Assembly (NCBI GenBank): GCA_007449985.2
Contig: VIIQ02000101.1
Span: 286,314 to 350,313 of the forward strand
Direction of reading: 5' to 3'
From: Desmodesmus armatus
Lineage: Eukaryota > Chlorophyta > Chlorophyceae > Sphaeropleales > Scenedesmaceae
DNA: 64,000 nucleotides
Shown: positions 36,027 through 46,909 of the stretch, in pieces
Layout: each line of letters begins with the position of its first letter
How positions within the stretch are numbered: the first letter of the stretch is position 1
The notes under the pieces: model-generated
What the model was told of the DNA's origin: nothing
Databases searched by the model: none
The model's input: only the letters and a program-made list of their open reading frames with translations
Program-made: the position numbers and the translations under genes

Positions 36027-38493
36027 ACCCACTCCCCCCTCAATGTGGCTGGTGCTGTAGGCGACGCCGTCCCTGATGCGTACAAGGATGAGATCATGAA
36101 AGCTGTGCAGCATGCTGGCATTCAGGGCCCTTCACAGTTCGGTCAAGATACAGTGACATTCACCATTCGGGTAAGGACTTGATAGTGAAGATAGGGTCGG
36201 TGGGACCGCCATGTCCACCATCCTTTGAAAGGCATACGCACAGCATGCCACATACTTGTGGCGGCGTGTTGGGCATTTCAAGGGCACGTATCATGGCCAC
36301 GCTTTCGGCAAGGCAGCGGCGGCCAGTGTACGTTGAACTGCACTTTGATTGCACGTCCCGTCAAGCTGTATTGCGTGTTGGGTGCTTCTGCACACGAATG
36401 TACTGGGTACTAGGAACTACACTACTGAACAAAGTGGCCAAGGCTGGTAATCATAGCGCGAATAGAAACGGTGTGAGCAGGCAGCAATCAAAATATGTCA
36501 CTCCATCATGAAGTGTGCAAGTGTGCAGCTCAGCTGAGGCTCAGGCAGATGTTCAAGACAAACCCCCCAACAACACAAACCCCAACCCCAAATCTATGTG
36601 TACCAAAAGGGGTTATGTGTGTGCTGGCTGCAGGAGGCTCTGGACGCACCCTGCTACACTGCTTGGCTTGCAGTCACCTCTCACTCTGTTGTCACATGTG
36701 CAAGTCTGCAGCTCAAGCAAACGCTCCTGCCAGTTTCCAAAACTCGAATTCCAACCACAAACCGAGTGCCACAATTAAAAATATTATAGATAGAAAAAAC
36801 GGCTAGAACAAAACTGGGTGCAAATTGTGAAAAAAGGAAGGGCAGAAAATTTGAAAGCACTTCAATAATATTTTGTGTGCTGTGTGCTGGCTGTAGGAGG
36901 CTCTGGACGCACCCTGCTACACTGCTTGGCTTGCTCTCACCGGCAGGGCTCTACAAGCCGTCGGGCGTGTGCTACAGACCGCCCCCCGCTGGCTTCAGCA
37001 CCAGCTGCAGTCCTGCAGGCCTGGCAACTCCTCCAGCGCAATTATCGCAGGCAAGGTTTTGACAGTGAGGTTTAGGGTTCAGGGTTAGGGTTTCCTCCAG
37101 CAACGTCCTTGCAGGCAAGATGTGAGGGTGGGGTTTAGGTTGCAGGTTTTAGGGTTTCCTCTGGCGACGTCATCACAGGCAAGCTCTCGAGGGTGTGGCT
37201 TGTCCGGACGGCCCCCTTCCGTGCTGGTTGCGTCCCTCCGTGGCTGGGTTCAGTTGCAGCATAGCTGCTTGCGGAAGCTGTGTAACACCATACAATCATT
37301 CCCTGATGCGAATAGGGGGGATTTTCAGGGGTGTGCGCAGCGTGAGTGCTGGGTGTGTGCGATTCATTCAATCATTGCAGGCATCTCCCGCCACGCGATC
37401 GCCTTTGGATGGCTTCACGAGCAACTGGAGGACCTCATGCAACACCCCACAGCAACACCAGCAGCACGCCTGCCCCCAGGGCTTCTACAGGAGCTGTTTC
37501 AGCTCGCAGACACCCTGGCACCGAGGTTTGACGCACTGTGCAACCTGTGCAACATTGTGGCGCTCATGCCGGGTTCTTCACAGGTGGCTGAGGTGTATAG
37601 GGTGATGTTGGCAGGGTGTGCTGAGGGGTGGCTCTCTGGCGGGCTGCAGCAGCTGGGCGGCAAGGTGTGGGAGGCATGGCCGCAGAAGTATGCGTGTAAT
37701 GATGACCTCTGCCTCGACCTTGGCCGCCTCACAGAGAACTCGTGTGGCAGGAACTCCTGCGCAGGCTGTAAGGTAAGGGGCAGGGCGGGTGCTTTGTAGG
37801 AGGGGATGACCCCTAGGGTGTCTCTTGCACCTGGGGGCATGGTGGGGACGTGGCGACTGCCTGGCACTCCGTGTCATCTCCCTCTTGTAGTCCCCTGTAG
37901 GAGGGGGCAAGCATTGAATGGTGGGAGCGATGGCAGCGTGGGTGGTTCTGCTTTGCAGTCGCCGGGTGAGTGGGTCGCGTCTGCGGGTAGGGGGTGGGGT
38001 TTGGGGTGGTGAGTTTTTGAGGCAAAGAATGGTGGGCATCTGAGCCTCAGCAGTGGCAGACATTGACATGCTTGCAGTAGTGGCAGTACAATTTGTTGTG
38101 AGGCCCACAGCATGGAGGCAGACAGGGCCATTGTGACCTCAGGGGTTGGGCTGCAGGCTGCACAAGGAATTACTGGGGCGCTCTCCTAACACGCTTAGGG
38201 GGGTCGCTAGTGTCGTCCAACTGACCAAAAGTGTCTTGTTGCAACGGTCAGTATGTGGCGAACATGATGAGGGTGCTTGCGTGTTCTGCCTTGGCTCACC
38301 GGCTAGTGCCGAGGTCGGGACTTCAGCCCCCCAAAACCAGTACGGTGTTGCTGTACTGTACTGCTCTTGTTGTGCTGCGCAGACCGCCTTCTACTGCTGC
38401 AAGGAGCACCAGCAGCGGCACTGGAAGCAGCACAAGAAGGTCTGCAAGCACTTGAAGCAGCTGGCAGCAGCAGCACCAGCAGGCGGCAGCTGA
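28860..38493 (+). CDS. MYND zinc-finger protein, 893 residues
   Basis: ATG 28860. Exons: 28860-29052, 29443-30756, 31629-31833, 34765-34925, 36061-36170, 36897-37050, 37381-37772, 38341-38493 (TGA). All eight join in phase. Two donors are GC rather than GT (30757 GCGAGC; 37051 GCAAGG). The body is an alpha-helical, HEAT-like region with inserted poly-Q (about residues 75-90), S and A tracts. The C-terminus is a MYND finger: CGRNSCAGCK, then YCSCC, YCCKEHQQRHW and HKKVC, matching the CxxC...CxxC...YC...HWxxHKxxC plan. MYND fingers bind proline-rich partners; many green-algal proteins pair one with long helical regions of unknown role. The introns hold two nested transposons and partial copies of most exons. 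Alternative or pseudo-exons at 35071-35170, 35803-35850 and 36635-36680 cannot be excluded. Confidence 0.8.
30936..31152 (+). repeat. Two extra copies of an exon end and donor site
   Basis: The end of exon 2 (ATCACCCTGTACAGAGG at 30740-30757) recurs as diverged copies at about 30940-30962 and 31132-31152. Both copies carry intact GT donors (GTAAGC, GTGAGT) while the in-phase original has GC. Confidence 0.75.
31924..32090 (+). repeat. Two extra copies of the exon 3 end and donor
   Basis: The exon 3 end (GCTCACTCCACAGACCTC..AACAGGTGAA at 31804-31838) recurs at 31929-31966 and, with about 35 more upstream bases, at 32014-32090. All three carry a good GTGAA donor. Only the first joins in phase with what precedes it. 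Confidence 0.8.
33123..34492 (-). mobile_element. hAT element with 8-bp target-site duplication
   Basis: Ends are TAGGGTGGCC (33123) and its complement GGCCACCCTA (ending 34492). A perfect 8-bp duplication GCTGACAT flanks them (33115-33122 and 34493-34500). Eight bases is the hAT superfamily length. Internal AACGTTA-rich subterminal repeats lie at both ends. The 1,370-bp element carries only the C-terminal part of a transposase, so it is a deleted copy. Confidence 0.9.
33525..34160 (-). pseudogene. hAT transposase C-terminal fragment
   Basis: An open frame of about 210 residues, beginning at a splice acceptor (34163-34161 CAG) and ending TGA at 33525. The C-terminal part contains DRFWSELGNMFPAQRTRLAV followed by ANKMMLVHNTLRLK, the pattern of the hAT dimerisation domain (W-S...G...R-RL......VHYNLRL in plant hATs). 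The N-terminal zinc finger and the DDE catalytic core are missing from the 1.37-kb element. The fragment cannot catalyse transposition alone. Confidence 0.8.
35071..35171 (+). repeat. Near-identical second copy of MYND exon 4 and its donor
   Basis: It repeats 34826-34926 at about 95 percent identity (DNQVLEWRLNLTCAVAYVGP is encoded in both) and keeps a GT donor. The first 61 bases of the exon are missing. It could be a pseudo-exon or an alternative exon. Exon 4 at 34765 joins exon 5 directly in phase. Confidence 0.8.
35176..35290. repeat. G-run intron segment
   Basis: About 115 bases of GGGG(T)-type runs directly after the donor of the exon 4 copy, with matching C-runs at 35771-35779 and 35965-36012 before acceptors. 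Potential G-quadruplex or G-run/C-run pairing is an inference. Confidence 0.6.
35783..35850 (+). repeat. Truncated copy of the MYND exon 5 start and acceptor
   Basis: It repeats 36041-36110: CAATGTGG..GGTGCTGTAG, then codons for VPDAYREEIMKAVQ, after which homology stops. The true exon 5 at 36061 continues. Confidence 0.8.
36608..36680 (+). repeat. Truncated copy of the MYND exon 6 start and acceptor
   Basis: It repeats 36881-36940 (GTGCTGGCTG.AGGAGGCTC..) with a CAG acceptor, then diverges after about 40 exon bases. The complete copy at 36897 is in phase with both neighbours. Confidence 0.8.
37031..37185 (+). repeat. Triplicated exon 6 end with GC donor and telomere-like repeats
   Basis: Units starting CCTCCAGC/CCTCTGGC at about 37030, 37094 and 37156, each ending ..CAGGCAAG, repeat with a 62-64 base period. 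The spacers hold GTTTAGGG/GGTTAGGG telomere-like motifs. The first unit is the real exon end. Confidence 0.75.
37190..37305 (+). mobile_element. Isolated LINE 3' end in an intron
   Basis: It matches the LINE 3' terminus (CGGCCCCCTTCCGTGCTGG..GGCTGGGTTCAG..TGTAACACC) with about 90 percent identity by eye and is followed by an ATTC-type tail. It sits in the MYND intron before exon 7. Confidence 0.85.
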
Positions 38494-40256
38494 TTGTTCA
38501 GCACCAGTGAGCCAGACATGGTGGCCTGCTGCGCAACAGCAGCAGCAGCAGCAGCAGCACCAGCATGCAGACACTGTGGCCTCCAAGCCAGCGCCAGCTG
38601 CAGTAGGAGCAGCAGCAGGAGCAGCAGCAGGAGCAGCAGCAGGAGCAGCAGCAAGAGCAGCTTCAGGGGCAGCAGCAATGTGTAGACACTATGGTCTCCT
38701 TGGCCAGCAGCAGCAGCAGCAGCATGCAGACGCTGTGGCCTCCAAAGCAGCACCAGCAACACGTCCACCGGTGTGGGCGGCTTGGCAGTCCTGCAGGCAT
38801 GCAGTGCAGGGGTGAAACTTGCTTGCAGGTGGCCGAGTCTTTCCATATTGCCGCTCCAATGCGGCAGGGGGAGGCAAGCCTTGAGGACATCATTGCCACA
38901 GGCCATGGCGGAGAGTGTTTGTTGTCTGCGTCATGATACGCCGGACAGTCTGGTGTGGTGGTCAGGTGTTGTCCTTCTGTGCTGCAGTGTGAGCTGTTGG
39001 GTGTGGCCGATCCTCAGTGTGTAGACACAGGGGTACCTGTGTACGTCAGCACGTCTGGTGGCTGCACAAAATACTTGTATGTATGCACTCTACGCTCCCA
39101 AATCTTTATTTCCCGTTGGATGCTGTGTGTCGATGCTGCGTAGCTGCGTGAGCCGCCAATGTAACCCCTTTTTCTTCCGTTTGACACAGCTGGGAAGTTG
39201 GTTTCATGGGGTGTGCACCACCTGTGTGACCCCCGCTGCCGGCTCAGCACAGTTGAGATCAGGTGCAGTGAGTGATTGCACCTGATCTAAACTGTCAACA
39301 ACTGTCGAACTGCAACTGTCGAACTGCAACTGTCGAACTGCAACTGTCTAACTGCAAATGTCAACAGCCATGGCATGGCTGTTGACAGTTGTGAAAGGGC
39401 TGCCATCGTTTTGTCAGTGCCCTTGGTACCCATGGTACTGCTGATTAGGGGGTGGGGGTTAGGAACGCACATGTAGTGCATCTTTGCATCATGCACAATC
39501 CTTGTTGGCCGCCTTTGCTAGTTTGTATCCTGTGTGTGGCAATACAGCGAGGAACCCAACAGTGCCAAGTCACAAGCAGCAAAGCGTGAGGCTCCTGCAT
39601 ACAGAAGAAAGGCAGCACTGCCCATAGACGGCATGCATGATGGGACTTGAGTCCAGAGGATGCCTGGAAAGAGCGTGTTTCCCACGTTTATCCACCCTGC
39701 ACATGGGTGTCATTTTACGGTACCGATCAGTCAAGCTCATGTGTTGAACCACACCCAAAGCTTAGTTTCGGTGGGTGCACAGTCGTACACAGACCTCGCT
39801 GACCTGGCGGGTGCCGGTATGTGACTCATCTTGCTGACCGGTTCAAGGGGTGCAGGACGGTCCTGGGCACTAGCGCAGGCGATTCAGTCTGATGGGCCAG
39901 ATCCGTGCAGCAGTAGCTACTGCTGCAGCTGCTGCTGCTGCTGCTGCTGATCTCTTACCGAGCTTTTTAACGGCAGCACCAATTAAACAACGCAAAACTC
40001 CAAGGTTTCACAGCGGGCCTAGGAAACGTCACGACGCCCGTTATACAGCATTAACGAGTTCGATCAAGGCAAAAAACCAAAAATTCAAATTTGGGGGGGG
40101 GGGGCATGTTATGTCTGATGTCATGCTGTTCATGACAGCAGTATGACACATCGCTTGGAGGGGGGGGGGGGGGGGGGTTGATGATACAGTTCCCTCGACC
40201 GGAGTTTAGGTATCTTGTTCCTTCAAGCCAGTTTTTGGCTTGAAGGGACAAGCCAT
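38494..40256. other. 3' UTR / intergenic
   Basis: CAG-rich 3' flank of the MYND gene with an AGCAGCAGG minisatellite (38610-38660), then a retroelement 3' end (39110-39175), a short run of CTGTCGAACTGCAA repeats (39300-39345), and G-runs at 40087-40095 and 40158-40177 just before the next gene. No coding exon is supported. Confidence 0.4.
39110..39175 (+). mobile_element. Diverged retroelement 3' end
   Basis: GGATGCTGTGTGTCGATGC, then GCGTAGCTGCGTG..TGTAACCCC resembles the 3' end at 57870-57930 (GATGCTGGGTGTCGTTGCAG..TGTAACCCC). The TGTAA may also serve as poly(A) signal for the MYND gene, 666 bases after its stop. Confidence 0.6.
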
Positions 40257-43200
40257 ATGATAACTCAGGCCACGCAGAACATCAGCCAGGTTGACTGCTG
40301 CAATGCTGCAACAGAACAAGCAACAGCCCTGGTCACATGCAAGCCAAGTGAACGGGTTGACATGGCCGCTGTGGTGGCTCAGTACTGTGATGACCATCCA
40401 CAGGAGCCAGTGAAGCCTGTCACATGTCTCGATGCGTCGTTTGGTCCTGGCGGACGTCAACAGCCATGGGTCCAGAGGTGAGTCTGCAAAAAGCTTGCTG
40501 TCTTGTATCATGGCCAGCCAGCCAGCAACGTGCTCTCAGCACGTTGGAGCCATCAAACAATTCCTGGCGTGATGCTTTTTTATGCTTGTTGCTGGACTCT
40601 TTGGACGGTTTGCCCTTCAGTGGTGATCCTGGTCTTTTGTCACTAAAAGGGGAGCGGGGGTATGCTAGGCTGGCAACTCTGCGCCGAGAGGTTGCGAAAA
40701 GGTGAGGTGGTGGCGCATGCGACATCTTGTGGCAGCTGGGATGCAAGTCTTGCATCCCTCATCAGGGCCATCATGATACTCGCAATTGCATGTAAATGTA
40801 AAGGCCGTACTGGTGCAACTTTGATTTGATTTGATTTGGTGTGATGCCAGCGTTGGCTGCTCATGCTTCTGCTTCTTGCATAGTTTTACCGACACCCAGC
40901 AACAACCATTACATGTGTCACTCGATTTTGCTCATGCTGCAACATCCAGGAGACTAGGGCTTGACGTCACCTCAAATCACAGCCACAAACATGCAAGGCT
41001 GCATGGGAAATCTGTAGGGTAAGTGATGTTGACATATCACCCTGTCAGGCCCTGAGTCAGTTAGCAATGGCTGCCACAGCCCGGTTTGGTGTATGCACAG
41101 TCATTGTGGAAACAGCTTCCTACTGTGCACCCTTTTTCGGAGCAATGCTGGTGCATGATGGTCAACAAGATTGAGGGCGCACGCTTGATGCCTTCCTGCC
41201 CAAAATGCATGCACAAATGAGGCCCACAGGCCCTTGTTTGAGTTCCACAGCAACATGCAACCCTGCCATTGTGTGCTGGTACGTGTGACAGTTCTGCTGC
41301 TGTAGCGCCCAGTGGCCGCCTATAAGGCCCGACGCAGTATGTAGGCAAGTCTGGTGCGGGTGCGCCAGTGGGCAGGTGAGTACTCTTGTGGAAGTCACTG
41401 CGGCAGTTGATGCAGCACCTGGAAAATTGAAATTGCAAGGTGACAGCAACTGCTGGCCACACCCGCACAATCTGTTGACCCTGCAAGAGGCGAATGCTTT
41501 GGCTTGGGCCGGCCATCCTGCCAGAGGCTGATGGCATGACTCTTCCCATACACCTCCAGCATCAGGCTGTGAGAGTTTGGATAGCACTGATGTGGTGTGG
41601 TGCACGGTTCAATGCGTTCCTCGCCCAGCCAGAATTTCAAAAGCGCGCTGTACCACTGGTACTTGGCAAGAAGCACCTGTGTTTCGTGACTGTACTTGGC
41701 TGGAGTGTGGGCTTGGCCAACATGGCTGTCAACACTGGGGTCTCTTGATTTGCTACTGCAGCGCACATGTTAACGTGCATGATTACCTTGCCTCCATACA
41801 CCGCGATCTGGGATTACCTGCCCCAAAAGCTTTGGAGACCACATGGGATGAGATTTCAAGACTTCAGGCCGGTAGGTAAACTGTCAATGTACTGATGTCA
41901 GTAGTACTACAATGGTATATGCTGTGTGTGTCGACATGGTCAACTCGCTGTTCAGTAGTGGTGATGTCGAGTGTGACAATGCCCTTGCAAACAGGGGCCA
42001 TTGCATTTGTAGAAGCATGAAGCTGTATTTGCATTGATGGCAGGCCCGGCTTCGGAAGGTACTGGTCCCCTTGACATGGTCACCACATTGATGGCATTGG
42101 GGCACATGGTGTGCTGAGACGGTGCTTTGTTCTGTCCCTTCGCTCAGGACACCCCCTGGAAGATGCAGTTGACAGTGGAGACTTCGGGACTCTGTCAGGT
42201 CTTATGGACGCCACTTCCAGCCCTGTCCTTGGCAAGCTGATTGTGGCTGCCTACATGGAGCTGCGACTGCATGGTTTGGACAAGGGCCACGACGGTATTG
42301 GGTGTGCAGTGAGTGTGACGCTGATGGATGGCACACATGAGGCCAGGCCACAATGTGCATGGTGCACCTGTTGCTGTGAGCACTCAGTGGTAGTACCACA
42401 CTGGCCAGCTGTGTCACACTGTGCTGCGCCGCTGCATGGCATGCATGGCTTGTAGGACCGAGCTCAGCTTTGTCCCAACCCTTGAGAAGGTAGCGTGCCA
42501 AGTTGACTGGGGCAGAGTCTGTGAGTGAGAGGAACAGTGGCCACTCGGTTGCATGTCACATGCCACATTTCTCAGTGTTTCTTTTTCCTGCAGGTCATTG
42601 CGTTCAACAAATCTGATTCGGCAGCAGCTGCAGCACAAGGATGCAGGGCATACCAGGCGTTGGCCAGTGTGTTGCTGACTATCTGCAGCATGGCTGGATG
42701 CCCAGAAGATCTGTGCAAGATGCACATTCGCCTGTTCACCCAAGAGAGTACATCATGGCATGTAGGTGTCAGCACTCCATATGATGTTTCAGTCATCAAG
42801 CGTGATTCAATCATAGGGAGTGTCTGCCCGCCTTATGGCACAAACAGCCAGCATATGACTGTACATGTTGATCATTGGATGTGTGCCACAAGTCTCAATT
42901 TGAACAGTAGTGAGCATGTTGGTGATCACTGTGCCCAACCTACTGGGGTCCTGCTCAAGTCTGGGGAATTTGTACAGTCCCTGCCCTGTCTCTCACACAC
43001 ACACAGATACACATACACAAATAATCCCTGTCCCGACACACATATGTTGTGTTGCAGATTGATGGCGCGAGTGACATGACTCGCTTTTGTGTGCGCCTGA
43101 AGATAAACGCCAGCACTGGAGCCACGGTGGATGGCAATGCTGGCTCACTCCTGCTGCTGGCCAAAGGCAAGCTGGTAGATGTGCAGCTTTTTTCAGGGTC

Positions 43201-46200
43201 TGGCTACACCTTTGGGCGCAGACATGGAGCACGGGGTTCCTTTGGCGCACGGCATTCGCACCAGGTATGCAGGCCCTAGGGACAACCATGGCATTGTGAA
43301 TGCTCAACAATTTAGCGTAAAGTAAAGTAGAGTACAGTAGAGGCAGCATCTACTCATGAAGGAACAGATTGAGATTGAGATGTGACTGGGCACACATAGA
43401 TTACTGCGTGACGGGCGCAGTACATGATTCAATCAGTGATCCGTAGACCAAGTGGGATTGCCCCAAGATGTTGCAGGACACAATGACTGTTGCATGCTGT
43501 AGTAGAACTATTATTCATTCTTTTTGACATTCTTCTGTGCCTGTGTGTTGAGGCAGTATCTTTGTGTTTCCTGTTGTTTGTGTTTGCAGGGTTTGACTGC
43601 CCCCACCCCTGGATGTGTGTGCGCCACTCTGGTGTGTGATGCCATGGACGCCATGACCTCCTTGCCCACAGCCGACCACCAGCAACAGGCCGCTGGTCGC
43701 ATTTTACGGCTATTAGCGACAGCTGAGCAGGAGGGCTTGCTGGGCAGACTGGATGGCCGACTGGCTGCTGTGCTGCAACCCTCAGGTGCTTTGCCTTACC
43801 CAAGCAACAAAGCCGTGCAGCACAATCCTGCAGATGCAGGTGGGTGGGAACCACATGTTGTTATTCACACCACCATTGCGGGACTCCATTTTGATTTGTA
43901 CTATAGTACTATAGCTATATGGCATACTCTGGTGTGCAGATGCAGCCGATGTGCTATGGTAGGGCACCCAAACACATGTCATTTACAAGCTGTGCATTGT
44001 GTACGGCTTGGCTAGCTTTCAACATTCAATATCCACATGCGATCACCTGCCAGGTGGCCGCTGGCAGTGTGAACGAGCACTAGTTCATGCTATCTGGTAA
44101 AATTGTTTACGCACAAACGCTTGGCCAGGCAGGCTCATGTGCCATTCGTTTGGGTCAAACCGCGTGGCTCTTGTGTGCATGATGTCATGTGTGAAGGGCG
44201 GGCTGGTGTCAACGCGGCTAAGCATTGGAGCAAGGAGAGCGTTGCTACAATGCTGGACACGATGCAACAGCAGGGTCTGCCAGCAAGTACATGCTGTGAG
44301 TGTCACACATTGGTCAGGGATTTTTTTATGTACGTTTTCATTAGGGTGCTTATTTATGCAATGGCATGGCGTGCATGGCAAGGCACAAGTGTCGACCATG
44401 TATGGGGTGGTGGTTCCAATGTGCCAAATGTCAGGCACGCTTGGTTACGTAACTATGTCAGGTGGACCCCACACAGGAAGGCAACAGACTGGATGGTATT
44501 GCTGATGACTGGTTTGGCTTCATGGTAATGTGACCTTAGTGTGACAGTAGTTGTTCCTTTGCTGGTTTGTCGGCTCACTGCAGGGGAGGTGGCACAGGCA
44601 GTGGACGGCATGTTGGGCGGGGACCAGCGCAATGTGCACCTGAACCGCGGCACGCTTACTGCAATCTGCGTCGGTGACCAACGGCTGGCTGATGACTTCT
44701 GCCGCGCCCTGCGCAACAGGCGTAGCCGCAGCCGTGGACAGTGTGAGGGGCCCGTGGCCCAACTGAGGCAGCGTGAAAGCGCACCCTTCCTGAGGGTTGA
44801 GGGCGCCGCTGCAATCTTTCTGCGTGTGGCGCAGCGGCACAGCAGCAATGGGGCACTTGTTCATCCAGTGCAGGCAGTTGCAGCAGCACGTGCTCTTTTG
44901 CTTCAGCTGCCAACAGTCAAGCAGAGCACCCACTGCATTGCTGAGGTGCAGGCCAGCAGGTCCGAGTGGGGGCATCAGTTCCGTGCCCTTTACAACAGGC
45001 TGACTACCCTGGCAAAAGAGCAACCACTTCCCCCTGCGCCATCAGCTGTTGATGAGCAGCTGCCAGCAATTACAGGTCATGAAGCAGCCCTACCACGTGC
45101 CAGCCGCCGTTTTGCTGCACACGACCAAGCTGATGCGGGTGGGTAGTGGTTCCTTTGGAGGGCGGCCGGGGCAAACAGTGAAATCAGAAGCTGTCGATGC
45201 TCTGCTGCCGTCTGCAGTATCTCAACATACAGCTTACAGTGTCGCGTCAAGACCGACACCAGCGCTCATGATGGGTTGTGCCTGTGTTGTGCAGTATCAG
45301 CAGGTTTGCTGATGTCTCCTTGCGAAATTTGCTGATGTCTCCTTGCAAAACACCACTACTGCAATGCCATGGAACGCACCACAACACCTGGCATGTTTCA
45401 GCCCAAGTTCATGCATGCACCCACCTGCCTGCCACTAGGTCAAGCTGGTGCCATGGCTGACAAGGCGCGGCAGGCCAAGAGAATGCGGACGCTGCGCCAG
45501 GAGCTGAACAGGGAGCAATTGAAGGACGCAAGTAAGCGGGTTGTTGGAACTTGGGTTTTTGGCAATTGTTGTCAGATGGGATACTACTTGTGTCGGGCGG
45601 TGTGACATGCATATGTGTTTCAATCATTGAACAATTGCCAATAAGCATGGTCGCCCGGAAAAAATATATTCTTTGGGCATCAACATCATACCGCTTTCGC
45701 TTTCACATGGTATCATGGTTTGAGTGTCCCAAGCGCAGAAGCTGTAGCTAAATGACATACTGCTGACAAAGCACGGTCCCTGTCTGCACAGGGTTCAAAG
45801 CACTTGAGAGTGTGTGTCTTTTTTTGTGTGTGTGTCGGCCGCACAGCCAGTTGGTGTCGGGGTGACGCAGGGCATGGTATCCCCCTATGGGTAACCGAAG
45901 GCGCTGGGGATGCAGATAGCGCAGAGGAGCAGGCTGCATATCACCAGTCGTCAGTGTTCACCGTACACGGTGTTGTGCGCTGATCTGTGCATGTGACGTT
46001 GTGTTGTCCGTTTGCACAACAACAGCACCAAACACATGCACAACTTTTCAACTCTATGAATTCAAGGGGCCGCAGTGTGCAATCAGGCATGCCTTGCAAT
46101 TAGAGTACCTTAGCATCAGAGTGTTTATGGTATGCGTATTTACCAGTAGCACTGACACCCCCTCCCCCCACTTGACTGCCATCACCTGCCAACTGTGCAG

Positions 46201-46751
46201 AGGAGGTTGCTGGGTTCGTGCATGCCCATCTTGGTCAGCGCACCAAGCGCCTGCCGCGTGGCACGTTGCCCGCCGTGCTGCTTGGAAGCGACACTCCCAT
46301 TCGCGGAGTGAGGGCAGAGCTGGCCCGTATGCAGGATCCCATCACAAACGGGCCTGCACGCATCCTCAAGGTCGATGGCGCAGACGTCGTGTTTTGCTGC
46401 GTGGCTGCTCAGTACAGTACATCTGGGGTGTTGGTGCAGGCAAGCAGTGCAGTACACGCAGCATGCAAGCAGCTGTTGATGTTGGAGGCAGTGCGGCGGG
46501 ATGACAAGGCATGTTGTGAGGTGCATGCTGCTGCAGCAGTTGCGTACGGCAGGGAGTGGCATACCATCAGGGACAAGCTCGCGCGGACAGCTAGAAGGCT
46601 TCACACAGACAGCACAATCCGCATGGAGTCAGTCATGGGCAGTGCATCGTGTTTGTATGATGAGACAGACACTGACTGGATTGAGGTGCAGCAGCTCAGC
46701 ACTGCGCAAGTGTTCACTGAGGTGGAAGGCTGGCTGTTCAACAGTAACTGA
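40257..46751 (+). CDS. 870-residue protein of unknown function, 11 exons
   Basis: Exons: 40257-40477, 40540-40701, 40884-41018, 41762-41871, 42148-42308, 42594-42761, 43058-43264, 43590-43839, 44584-45138, 45439-45531, 46201-46751 (TGA). All ten junctions are GT-AG and in phase. The product is not low complexity, unlike its neighbours. Visible parts: a His-rich stretch (NHSHKHARLH) in exon 3; an RRSRSRGQCEG basic patch, a long helical region and a P-rich linker in exon 9; a basic KARQAKRMRTLRQELNREQ helix in exon 10. The C-terminal 180 residues (from EVAGFVHAHLGQRTKRLPRG) look globular. No signal peptide or membrane span is seen. I do not recognise a family. A transposon-derived or lineage-specific gene is possible. 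The start is the only in-frame ATG with a reasonable N-terminus; an earlier exon cannot be excluded. Confidence 0.7.
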
Positions 46752-46771
46752 GTTACTTAACAGACGGCAGA

Positions 46772-46830
46772 TGCTATGATGCATCACACACAGTTGCTAT
46801 GATGCATCACACACAGTTGCTATGATGCAT
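46772..46830. repeat. 23-bp tandem repeat
   Basis: About 2.5 copies of a unit starting GCTATGATGCATCACACACA, immediately 3' of the 870-residue gene. Seen directly. Confidence 0.9.
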
Positions 46831-46909
46831 CCAGCTGCATCACACAAAAGTCCCGTCCACTTGCCGAGCTACGTGTCTCAACATGGGCCAGTAGGCTTGT
46901 AGCGTCTCG

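Noticed and set aside
41019..41761. Possible exon with IALMWCGARFNAFLAQ
   Set aside because: Exons 41018 and 41762 join directly in phase, and both strands of the interval are equally open.
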